The translations under genes were made by a program, and so were the position numbers. Shown piece after piece: positions 51,983 to 59,159 of a stretch of DNA of 64,000 bases. Position 1 is the stretch's first letter; each line of letters opens with the position of its first letter. The notes beneath the pieces were generated by a model. The model worked only from the letters and a program-made list of their open reading frames with translations. It ran no database searches and was not told where the DNA came from. This DNA comes from Delftia tsuruhatensis (lineage in GTDB: Bacteria; Pseudomonadota; Gammaproteobacteria; Burkholderiales; Burkholderiaceae_C): assembly GCF_903815225.1 (NCBI RefSeq), contig NZ_LR813084.1, forward strand, positions 5,914,001-5,978,000. The letters are read 5' to 3'.

Positions 51983-53415
51983 CTCCTTCCACCGCATCCG
52001 ATGCGGCCTCGCCGCCTGAAGACCTGGCGCTGCTGCACAACCACCGCTTTGACGAGTTGCGCGTGGGCGACAGTGCCAGCCTGGACCGCACCCTGAGCAC
52101 GCAGGACCTGCGCCTGTTCGCCGCCCTGTCGGGCGCGGCCGTGGCCGACAGCACGGACGGCAGCGCCGATGGCGACGACACCCCCTTGATCGCCCACGGC
52201 ATGTGGGGCGGCATGCTGCTGGCCTCGGTGCTGGGCACGCGGCTGCCGGGCCCCGGCACCACGCTGGCGGGCCAGACGCTGCGCTTTCTCGCGCCGCTGG
52301 CGGCCGGTGACCGCCTCACGGTGCGCGTGGAGGTGCTGGACAAGCAGGCCGAACAGCGCCAGGTCACGCTGGCCGTGGCCTGCACCAACCAGCATGGCGC
52401 GGCCGTGATCGAAGGCCAGGCCATCGTGCACGCGCCCACGCGCCATATCGAGCGCCAGCGCACCAGCCTGCCCGAGATCCGCCTGAACGCGGGCGGGCGC
52501 GACGGCCTGCAGCGCCTGCTGGCCCATGTGGCCGGACTGCCGCCCATCCGCGTGGCCGTGGTCCATCCCTGCGACGAGCCCAGCCTCTCGGCCGCGCTGG
52601 ATGCGCGCCGCGAAGGCCTGATCGACCCCATCCTGGTCGGCCCGCGTGCACGGCTGGAGGCCGTGGCCGCCGAGCACGGGCTGGACCTGGGCGGGCTGCG
52701 CATCGAGGACGTGCCGCACAGCCACGCCGCGGCCAAGCGCGGTGCCGAACTGGCCGCCTCGGGCGATGCGGAGGCCATCATGAAGGGCAGCCTGCACACC
52801 GACGAACTCATGGCCGAGGTCGTGGCCTCGGCCTCGGGCCTGCGCACCAAGCGCCGCGTCAGCCATTGCTTCGTATTGCAGACGCCGCACTATCCCCGGC
52901 CCTTCATCGTCACCGACGCCGCCATCAACCTCGCGCCCGACCTGCAGCAAAAGGCCGACATCGTGCGCAATGCCATCGCCCTGGCCCATGCCATCGGCGT
53001 GCCCGAGCCCAAGGTCGCCATCCTGGCCGCCGTGGAGACCGTCAGCCCCCACATGCCCGCCACGCTGGATGCGGCCGCGCTGTGCAAGATGGCCGACCGC
53101 GGCCAGATCGCGGGCGGCGTGCTCGACGGCCCGCTGGCCTTCGACAACGCCGTGTCCATGGCCGCCGCGCGCACCAAGGGCATCGATTCGCCGGTCGCGG
53201 GCCAGGCCGACATCCTCGTCGTGCCCGACCTGGAAAGCGGCAACATGCTGGCCAAGCAGCTCATGTACATGGGCGAGGCTGCCAGCGCCGGCATCGTCAT
53301 GGGTGCCAAGGTGCCCGTCATCCTGACCAGCCGCGCGGACAGTCGCGCATCGCGCATCGCCTCCTGCGCCATCGCCCTGCTGCTGGCCCACCGCTACCGG
53401 AACACCCCGCCATGA
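51979..53415 (+). CDS. MaoC-like hydratase fused to phosphate acetyl/butyryltransferase
   Basis: A 478-residue fusion. Residues about 25-155 form a MaoC-like hot-dog domain (TPLIAHGMWGGMLLASVLG, GQTLRFLAPLAAGDRLTVRV), a possible (R)-specific enoyl-CoA hydratase. Residues about 175-475 are a phosphotransacetylase of PTA/PTB type (GDAEAIMKGSLHTDELMAEV, GLRTKRRVSHCFVLQTPHY, LESGNMLAKQLMYMGEAASA). It would convert acyl-CoA to acyl-phosphate for the acetate kinase that follows with a 4-base overlap. The pair can make ATP by substrate-level phosphorylation. It overlaps DUF3141 by 4 bases. Confidence 0.88.
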   Translation: MTPSTASDAASPPEDLALLHNHRFDELRVGDSASLDRTLSTQDLRLFAALSGAAVADSTDGSADGDDTPLIAHGMWGGMLLASVLGTRLPGPGTTLAGQTLRFLAPLAAGDRLTVRVEVLDKQAEQRQVTLAVACTNQHGAAVIEGQAIVHAPTRHIERQRTSLPEIRLNAGGRDGLQRLLAHVAGLPPIRVAVVHPCDEPSLSAALDARREGLIDPILVGPRARLEAVAAEHGLDLGGLRIEDVPHSHAAAKRGAELAASGDAEAIMKGSLHTDELMAEVVASASGLRTKRRVSHCFVLQTPHYPRPFIVTDAAINLAPDLQQKADIVRNAIALAHAIGVPEPKVAILAAVETVSPHMPATLDAAALCKMADRGQIAGGVLDGPLAFDNAVSMAAARTKGIDSPVAGQADILVVPDLESGNMLAKQLMYMGEAASAGIVMGAKVPVILTSRADSRASRIASCAIALLLAHRYRNTPP

Positions 53416-54647
53416 ACCCCAGCACCTCTCCCGCCCGCGACCTGGTCGTGGTGCTCAACTGCGGCTCCTCCAGCATCAAGTTCGCCGTCTTCGATGCCGC
53501 ACAGGCGCCGCTGCCGCGCAAGCCGCTGTGGAACGGCAAGGTCCAGGGCATAGGCGGGCCGTCGCCCGACTTCGGCGAGACCGGCGTGCCGCCCTTCGCC
53601 GTGGCGCTGGATGCCGCCCACCCCTACCGCGCCGCGCTGGAGCTGATCCGCGAGCGCATCCAGGCCCGCCTGGCGCAACAGCCGGGGGCCCGCGTGGCCG
53701 CCGTCGCCCACCGCGTGGTGCACGGTGGCAGCCGCTACTTCGAGCCCGTGCGCGTCGATGCCGGCGTGCTGGCCGATCTCAAGGCCTTCATCCCGCTGGC
53801 GCCGCTGCACCAGCCCTTCGCGCTGGAGGCCATCGAGATCCTGCTGCGCGAGCGCCCCGACATCGTGCAGGTGGCCTGCTTCGACACGGCCTTCCACCAC
53901 ACGCTGCCCAAGGTCGAGCAATTGCTGCCGCTGCCGCACGCGGCCTGGGAGCGCGGGCTGCGCCGCTACGGCTTCCATGGCCTGTCCTACGAATACATGG
54001 CCACGGCCCTGCCCGAGCGCCATGGCGGGCTGGCACACGGGCGCACCATCATCGCCCACCTGGGCAGCGGCGCCAGCCTGTGCGCCATGCAGGACCTGCA
54101 AAGCGTGGCCACGACCATGGGTTTCTCGGCGCTGGACGGCCTGATGATGGGCACGCGCACCGGCGCGCTGGACCCCGGCGCCGTGATCTACCTGATGGAG
54201 ATCGAAAAGCTCAGCCTGTCGGAAGTGGGCCGCATCCTGTACCACGAGTCCGGTTTGCTGGGCGTCTCGGGCAGCTCGTCCGAGCCGCGCGTGCTGCTGC
54301 CGCTGGAGGCCGGCGACGATGACCGCGCCGCGCGCGCACGTGACGCACTGGCGCTGTACGTGCGGCGCATCGTGCGCGAGATCGGCGCCCTGGTCGCCGT
54401 GCTCGGTGGCCTGGACCTGCTGGTGTTCACGGCCGGCGTGGGCGAACACAGCGCCGAGATGCGCCGGCGCATCTGCGAGGCCCTGGGCTTCCTGGGCCTG
54501 CGCGTGGACGCCGAGGCCAATGTGCGCGACGCCGCCGTGATCTCGACGGCCGCCAGCGCCGTCACCATCGGCGTGGAGCCGACCAACGAGGAATGGGTGG
54601 CCGCGCGCCACGCGCTGCGCTGGCTGCCGGCCGCAGCTGCGGCCTGA
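53412..54647 (+). CDS. ackA: Acetate kinase
   Basis: A 411-residue acetate/propionate kinase. Signatures are VVLNCGSSSIKFAVFD, AHRVVHGGSRYFEPV, ACFDTAFHHTLP, YGFHGLSYEYMA, IIAHLGSGASLCAMQ, LMMGTRTGALDPG and VFTAGVGEHSAEMR. It makes acetate and ATP from acetyl-phosphate. It is the last gene of the FNR-site run, and its stop is one base from the stop of the convergent chorismate mutase gene, so no separate terminator fits between them. Confidence 0.95.
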   Translation: MNPSTSPARDLVVVLNCGSSSIKFAVFDAAQAPLPRKPLWNGKVQGIGGPSPDFGETGVPPFAVALDAAHPYRAALELIRERIQARLAQQPGARVAAVAHRVVHGGSRYFEPVRVDAGVLADLKAFIPLAPLHQPFALEAIEILLRERPDIVQVACFDTAFHHTLPKVEQLLPLPHAAWERGLRRYGFHGLSYEYMATALPERHGGLAHGRTIIAHLGSGASLCAMQDLQSVATTMGFSALDGLMMGTRTGALDPGAVIYLMEIEKLSLSEVGRILYHESGLLGVSGSSSEPRVLLPLEAGDDDRAARARDALALYVRRIVREIGALVAVLGGLDLLVFTAGVGEHSAEMRRRICEALGFLGLRVDAEANVRDAAVISTAASAVTIGVEPTNEEWVAARHALRWLPAAAAA

Positions 54648-54648
54648 A

Positions 54649-54990
54649 TCAGTCTCCGGAGCCGCCCTCGCGCAGCCGCGCGAACTCGCGGTGCTCGTAG
54701 GCGATGCATTCCTCCATGAGGTGGCGGTAGACCGCCTCCATCATGTCGCTCTGGCCGCCCTCGGCGGCCGCGCGCTCGCGCACGCGGGCCACGATGGCCT
54801 CGATGCGGCCCTCGTCGCGCACCTGGGAAGCGTCGGCCTTGATGCGCGCGGCCTGGCGCATGTAGCCCATGCGCGTGACCAGCAGCGGCACCAGCACATC
54901 GTCCAGCGCATCGACGTTGCGGCGCACGTCCTGCATGTCCGTGCAGTGCTGCACCAGGTCGATGGCGCGTCGGGCCTTGTCCGTGCTCAT
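54649..54990 (-). CDS. Chorismate mutase, AroQ type
   Basis: A 113-residue all-helical AroQ-fold protein: VRRNVDALDDVLVPLLVTRM, YMRQAARIKADASQVRDEGR, IEAIVARVRERAAAEGGQSD and MEAVYRHLMEECIAYE. The Arg/Lys/Glu positions of the AroQ active site can be placed in these helices. It overlaps the 3' end of trpE by 4 bases. This coupling ties a phenylalanine/tyrosine branch enzyme, or an isochorismate-pyruvate lyase of PchB type, to tryptophan synthesis. Confidence 0.85.
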   Translation of the reverse strand: MSTDKARRAIDLVQHCTDMQDVRRNVDALDDVLVPLLVTRMGYMRQAARIKADASQVRDEGRIEAIVARVRERAAAEGGQSDMMEAVYRHLMEECIAYEHREFARLREGGSGD

Positions 54991-56486
54991 TCCAGTCCTT
55001 CCTCCACCAGCTCGGCCGCGCGCAGCAGCGCACGTGCCTTGTGCTCCGTTTCCTTCCATTCCATCTCCGGCACCGAATCGGCGACCACGCCGGCAGCCGC
55101 CTGCACGTAGAGCGTGCCGTCCTTGATCACACCCGTGCGGATGGCGATGGCCAGATCCATGTCGCCCGCAAAGCTCAGGTAGCCGCAGGCACCGCCGTAG
55201 ATGCCGCGCTTGGTGGGCTCCAGCTGGTCGATGATCTCCATGGCATGCACCTTGGGCGCGCCCGTCAGCGTGCCGGCCGGGAAGGTGGCCTTGAACACGT
55301 CCATGCTGTCCATGCCCTCGCGCAGGAGGCCCTCGACATTGCTGACGATGTGCATGACATGGCTGTAGCGCTCCACCGCGAAGGCCTCGGTGACCTTGAC
55401 GCTGCCGGTGCGGGCGATGCGGCCGATGTCGTTGCGTGCCAGGTCGATCAGCATCACGTGCTCGGCACGCTCCTTGGGATCGGCCACCAGTTCCTTCTCG
55501 ATCGCCTTGTCGGCCTCGGGCGTGGCGCCGCGCGGACGCGTGCCGGCCAGCGGGCGAATGGTGACCTTGCGGCCCTCGTCCGTGTTCTCCTGGCGCACCA
55601 GGATCTCGGGGCTGGCGCCCACCACGTGGAAATCGCCCAGGTGGTAGTAGTACATGTAGGGGCTGGGGTTGAGCGAGCGCAGCGCGCGGTACAGGCTCAG
55701 GGGGCTGGCCGTGTAGCGCTTGTGGATGCGCTGGCCCACCTGCACCTGCATGAAGTCGCCCGCGGCGATCAGCTCCTTGGCCTTTTCCACGGCCGCCAGA
55801 TAGTCGTCCTTGGCGAAGCTGCGCTGCGCCGGATGGTTCTCGCCCGCCTTGATCTGCGGCGCGCTGACCGAGTAGCGCAGCTGCTCCTTGAGCTGGCGCA
55901 ACCGCTTCTTGGCGCGCGTATAGGCCTCGGCCTCGCCGGGGTTGGCATACACGATCAGGTACAGCTTGCCCGACAGGTTGTCGATCACGGCGACTTCCTC
56001 GCACTGCAGCAGCAGGATGTCGGGGCAGTTCAGCGTGTCGGGCGGGCAGGAATCCTCGAGCTTCTTCTCGATGTAGCGCACGGCGTCATAGCCGAAGTAG
56101 CCGGCCAGGCCGCCGCAAAAGCGCGGCAGGCCCGGACGCAGCGCCACCTTGAAGCGCTTCTGGTAGGCAGCGATGAAATCCAGCGGATTGCCCTTGGCCG
56201 TCTCCACCACCTGGCCATCGGTCACCACCTCGGTGCATGCCGCATCGCCGAAGCCGCTGGCGCGCAGCAGCGTGCGTGCAGGCAGGCCGATGAAGCTGTA
56301 GCGCCCGAAGCGCTCGCCGCCCACCACGGACTCCAGCAAAAAGCTGTGCTTGCCGTCACCGCCCGCATGGGCCAGCTTGAGGTAGAGGGACAGGGGGGTT
56401 TCGAGGTCCGCAAACGCCTCGACCATCAGAGGGATGCGGTTGTAGCCCTGCGCAGCAAGGCTCTTGAATTCGAGTTCGGTGATCAC
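54987..56486 (-). CDS. trpE: Anthranilate synthase component I
   Basis: A 499-residue chorismate-using enzyme. The N-terminal domain has the Trp feedback element LESVVGGERFGRYSFIGLPA. Catalytic blocks are GGLAGYFGYDAVRYIE, YMYYYHLGDFHVVGASPEIL, IRPLAGTRPRGATPEAD, EHVMLIDLARNDIGRI, VEGLLREGMDSMDVFKATFP and GTLTGAPKVHAMEIIDQLEP. The start is GTG at 56484-56486 with GGAG upstream. It is divergent from the antitoxin operon and far from trpG. A candidate Trp-containing leader frame lies upstream. Confidence 0.96.
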   Translation of the reverse strand: MITELEFKSLAAQGYNRIPLMVEAFADLETPLSLYLKLAHAGGDGKHSFLLESVVGGERFGRYSFIGLPARTLLRASGFGDAACTEVVTDGQVVETAKGNPLDFIAAYQKRFKVALRPGLPRFCGGLAGYFGYDAVRYIEKKLEDSCPPDTLNCPDILLLQCEEVAVIDNLSGKLYLIVYANPGEAEAYTRAKKRLRQLKEQLRYSVSAPQIKAGENHPAQRSFAKDDYLAAVEKAKELIAAGDFMQVQVGQRIHKRYTASPLSLYRALRSLNPSPYMYYYHLGDFHVVGASPEILVRQENTDEGRKVTIRPLAGTRPRGATPEADKAIEKELVADPKERAEHVMLIDLARNDIGRIARTGSVKVTEAFAVERYSHVMHIVSNVEGLLREGMDSMDVFKATFPAGTLTGAPKVHAMEIIDQLEPTKRGIYGGACGYLSFAGDMDLAIAIRTGVIKDGTLYVQAAAGVVADSVPEMEWKETEHKARALLRAAELVEEGLE

Positions 56487-56569
56487 GGGGGAAGGCTCCG
56501 GATTGCGTGGCGCTGGCAGACCTGGTGTGGGATGCGGGCTGCGTATGGATTGCGCCGATTCATTCGATT

Positions 56570-56609
56570 GGCCCGTAGGGCCTCGGGTGCACGCCGGGTC
56601 GCGCCCCGG
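56570..56609 (-). promoter_or_regulatory. Hairpins in the trpE leader
   Basis: CCGGG (56594-56598)/CCCGG (56605-56609) and GGCCC (56570-56574)/GGGCC (56578-56582) are two short G+C-rich hairpins just downstream of the candidate leader peptide. They could take part in attenuation. No U-run follows either, so this is tentative. Confidence 0.35.
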
Positions 56610-56614
56610 GTGCT

Positions 56615-56698
56615 TCAGCTGTTCAGTTGGACAGGCTTGCGCCAGGGCCAGGCTCCCCGGTCTCCACAACCTGCAATGAACATGCGATGAATGAACAT
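56615..56698 (-). CDS. Candidate trpE leader peptide (W-P-W)
   Basis: A 27-residue frame (22 from the second ATG at 56683) ending in GAWPWRKPVQLNS, with Trp codons on both sides of a Pro codon. It lies 128 bases upstream of the trpE start and begins just after a predicted promoter. The first ATG would be nearly leaderless on that transcript. Two Trp codons in so short a frame ahead of trpE suggest attenuation, but spacing and hairpins are less clear than ahead of trpG. Confidence 0.5.
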   Translation of the reverse strand: MFIHRMFIAGCGDRGAWPWRKPVQLNS

Positions 56699-56706
56699 AG
56701 CGGGCA

Positions 56707-56734
56707 AGTGTAGCGCAGTCGCGGCTGGGTACAA
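56707..56734 (-). promoter_or_regulatory. Predicted trpE promoter
   Basis: On the minus strand TTGTAC (56734-56729) is followed after 16 bases by TACACT (56712-56707), a plausible sigma-70 pair. It puts the transcript start close to the first ATG of the leader peptide frame. Confidence 0.45.
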
Positions 56735-56784
56735 GTGCGGACCGGCGCCTTGCGGGGCGCCGCAGGGGCCTGCCATGGACACAA

Positions 56785-56839
56785 TTGACACCCTGGTCAG
56801 CCTGACCAACAATGGCAGCACAACCTGACCAGAAAGGTC
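56785..56839 (+). promoter_or_regulatory. Promoter and operators of the antitoxin operon
   Basis: A perfect -35 TTGACA (56785-56790) and a -10 AACAAT (56808-56813) are 17 bases apart. The spacer holds the perfect palindrome TGGTCAGCCTGACCA (56794-56808). A second half-site CTGACCA (56825-56831), which is part of GACC-N5-GGTC (56827-56839), lies just before the ribosome site. This is the layout of toxin-antitoxin autoregulation by a Phd-like protein. Confidence 0.7.
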
Positions 56840-56843
56840 GACC

Positions 56844-57239
56844 ATGCCGTCCCATTTCTCTGCCCGCACCGACGCTGCCTTGCCCGAGGGCGAACGCGAC
56901 CCGCTGAACCGCGCCCTGCGGGACCTGAGCCACCAGGTCGGCTCGGCCATGCCGCGCAACACCACGCCGATGCCGATCTCGGTCTTCAAGGCGCAGTACG
57001 GATCGGTGCTCAAACAGGCCGATCACGACGGGGTGGCCCTCATCTCCCAGGGCCGCAAGCGCTACGTGATCGTCAGCGAGGAACACATGGTGGCCCTGTC
57101 CGCCAACGAACGCGCCCCGCGCACGGTGGCCGACATCTGCCGGTCCCTGCCGCTGCCGCGCCAGGCCGTGGATCTGTCCGCTGCGCAGATGGCCGGGGCA
57201 CGGGGCGATATCGACGTACCCGCCAGGCACGCCCGATGA
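56844..57239 (+). CDS. Phd/YefM-like antitoxin
   Basis: A 131-residue protein. The core PISVFKAQYGSVLKQADHDG with VALISQGRKRYVIVSEEHMVAL is the Phd/YefM DNA-binding fold. About 45 extra N-terminal residues precede it, and a tail (VADICRSLPLPRQAVDLSAA) that would bind a toxin follows. Such antitoxins repress their own promoter, and palindromes lie at this promoter. It overlaps the next gene by 4 bases (ATGA). It is larger than typical Phd (about 75-85 residues). Confidence 0.8.
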   Translation: MPSHFSARTDAALPEGERDPLNRALRDLSHQVGSAMPRNTTPMPISVFKAQYGSVLKQADHDGVALISQGRKRYVIVSEEHMVALSANERAPRTVADICRSLPLPRQAVDLSAAQMAGARGDIDVPARHAR

Positions 57240-57685
57240 GCCGCTACCTGCTGGGGCCCCGCTGCCTGCTGTGGATGGCGAACCAGGAGCCCGCAACCCT
57301 GCAGTGGTTCTCCACCATCAGGCCGCTGGACTGCATCGTCAGCGACCTGTCCATGTCCATCGCCAAGGCGGCCGTGGCCGAGAAATTCCACGACCTGCGC
57401 GACCGCAACGAATGGTTCTCCCTGCTCGACGCGCTGTATGCCAACCTGCGTGCCGAAGGCGCCTCCATGCTGACCAGCGTGGACAACAAGGTGCTGGAGC
57501 GCTTCATCGAATGGCGCAACTTCGCGCCGCTGGACAGCCAGGGCCCGCAGGGCACGGCGCCGCTGGCGCAGGACCTGCGGCTGCTCATCGCCACGGCCGA
57601 CCTGCTCAAGGTCTGCTTTACCGAGCCCGCCAACCTCTACCTGACGCAGGCCGCGGCCCGGGGCGTCACCGTGCACGCGCTGTGA
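57236..57685 (+). CDS. Degenerate PIN-like protein, VapC-related
   Basis: A 149-residue protein whose strand/helix order follows VapC-type PIN ribonucleases. YLLGPRCLLWMANQEPATLQ aligns with the usual YLLDTNVLLWxx start, so the first catalytic Asp is Gly here. LSMSIAKAAVAEK aligns with the SxxxWE helix but lacks the Glu. LAQDLRLLIATADLLKVCF keeps the D-xx-L-IATA motif, but the TxD/TxN that follows reads FTEPANLYL. With at least two acidic residues missing it is probably not a nuclease, and may bind the antitoxin and the patatin instead. It shares one base with the patatin start (TGATG). Confidence 0.6.
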   Translation: MSRYLLGPRCLLWMANQEPATLQWFSTIRPLDCIVSDLSMSIAKAAVAEKFHDLRDRNEWFSLLDALYANLRAEGASMLTSVDNKVLERFIEWRNFAPLDSQGPQGTAPLAQDLRLLIATADLLKVCFTEPANLYLTQAAARGVTVHAL

Positions 57686-58665
57686 TGGACTTCGACGTAC
57701 CGCCCCTGTCCAGCGCGGTGCGCCAGGGCCTGCGCAGGCGCCGGGTCATCCTGAGCCTGTCGGGCGGCGGCTATCGCGGCCTCTTCAGCGCCCATGTGCT
57801 GGAGCGCATCCACCGCGAATTCGGCAACGGCGGCCTGCAGGAGAAAGTGGACCTGTTCGCCGGCACCTCCATCGGCGGAATCATCGCCACCGCACTGGCC
57901 AGCGGCTGCCCGCCCGCGCGCACCAAGCAGCTGCTGCTGGACCATGGCCCCGCCATTTTTCCGGCCAAATGGCTGCCCGGCCTGCGCCAGGCCATGGGCA
58001 AGGCGCTCTATGACAGCGCCCCGCTGCGCGCAGCGATCAAGGAGGCCATGCCGCAAGCGGAGCAGTCCGCCCTGGGGCAACTGCAGGTGCCGCTGCTGCT
58101 GCCCGCCGTGAACTGGAACTCCTCCCAACTGCATATGCTGGCCAGCGGCGCGATGCCCGACAGGGACCGGCTGGGCCTGACGCTGATGGACGCCATGCTG
58201 GCCACATCGGCCGCACCCACCTACTTCCCCGCGCACGCCGCAGCAGGCCATGTCTTCGTGGACGGCGGACTCGCCGCCAACGCGCCCGACCTGCTGGCCC
58301 TGCAGGCCGCCCGCCAGCTCTGGGGGCCGGCGGCCGACATCGTGATGATCAGCATAGGCACCGCCAACCCCCAGCAGGGCCAGGACCCCGTGGCCATGCC
58401 CCGGCGCGGACTGACCCTGGTCAAGCCCCTGCTGGATCTGGTCATGGCCACCCAGGAAGTCCAGGCCGTGAACGCGGCCCGCCAGGAACTGGGCACCAGC
58501 AGCTACCTGCGCCTGAACTTCACGCAGCCCGCAGCCCAGCAAAAGCGCCTGGGCCTGGACATCGCCAACGCCGACAGCACCCGGCTGCTGCAGGCCCTGG
58601 GCGACGAATGCATCGCCGCCCTCACGGAGCAGGAAAAGGCGCTGCTGAAGAACGTCCTGGGCTGA
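57685..58665 (+). CDS. Patatin-like phospholipase
   Basis: A 326-residue patatin-family acyl hydrolase. The oxyanion loop is SGGGYRG (26-32), the nucleophile elbow is GTSIGG with Ser62, and the dyad partner is DGG with Asp193 (VFVDGGLAANAP). These are the complete catalytic elements seen in CapV/CapE and ExoU-like enzymes, which attack membrane phospholipids. There is no signal or membrane segment. It is the third gene of an overlapping operon after an antitoxin-like and a PIN-like gene, so it may be the toxic effector of the module. No cyclic-nucleotide synthase is nearby, so it is not an ordinary CBASS locus. Confidence 0.85.
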   Translation: MDFDVPPLSSAVRQGLRRRRVILSLSGGGYRGLFSAHVLERIHREFGNGGLQEKVDLFAGTSIGGIIATALASGCPPARTKQLLLDHGPAIFPAKWLPGLRQAMGKALYDSAPLRAAIKEAMPQAEQSALGQLQVPLLLPAVNWNSSQLHMLASGAMPDRDRLGLTLMDAMLATSAAPTYFPAHAAAGHVFVDGGLAANAPDLLALQAARQLWGPAADIVMISIGTANPQQGQDPVAMPRRGLTLVKPLLDLVMATQEVQAVNAARQELGTSSYLRLNFTQPAAQQKRLGLDIANADSTRLLQALGDECIAALTEQEKALLKNVLG

Positions 58666-59159
58666 AACGCCCAAGGCTTCTCGCCCACCCGGCCGAGCGA
58701 AGCGAAGTCCCGCACCCACTCCCCGCATGTCCGCGCCTGCGGTGTGGTGGTTGCGGGGTTGCAGTCCTGCCGAAGGACAGGACTGCTTCGTCAACTGACT
58801 CGCCGTGATGGGTTGAACGTAGCGCGCAGAGCGAAGTGAGTTTCACGGCCGACCCCGCAGCCGCCGCGGCGCAGGTTGCCCCGCAGCGCAGCGAAGGGGT
58901 CTCGGACATCCGGGCGCTTTTCTTTGCTCACTTTCTTGTAGCGAGACAAGAGTGTGAGTCGGCCGCCGGGCCGAAACCCGGCCTCGAAAAGAAACGCCCC
59001 GACAGGGGCTTGCAAAGAGAACCCGCGCGCAAACGCAGCCGAAGCAGCGCCATCCACCGGCCCGCGAAAACCCTGTTGCCACCCCCACCCGATCCCCACA
59101 ACATGTCGCCCGGACGTAACAAACCGCAACCGGGCCACACGCTCCCGGCAGGAGACACC
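58666..59159. repeat. Repeat-like intergenic region without a gene
   Basis: No convincing gene is seen in 494 bases. It contains a 9-bp hairpin GCAGTCCTG/CAGGACTGC (58761-58769, 58778-58786), a hairpin GCCGGG/CCCGGC (58965-58970, 58977-58982), and a T-rich stretch near 58917-58937. The minus-strand translation around 58860-59000 (KKVSKEKRPD, then RGNLRRGGCGVG) resembles text I associate with dispersed intergenic repeats of Comamonadaceae. I infer a dispersed repeat, not a gene. Confidence 0.45.

Noticed and set aside
56844-57239. The Phd-like gene as a stand-alone regulator of trpE
   Set aside because: It is divergent from trpE, but the palindromes lie between its own -35 and -10, about 50 bases from the predicted trpE promoter. 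Autoregulation is the simpler reading.
57685-58665. The patatin gene as part of a CBASS locus
   Set aside because: No CD-NTase, HORMA, TRIP13 or ubiquitin-like gene is nearby. The partners are antitoxin-like and PIN-like proteins.
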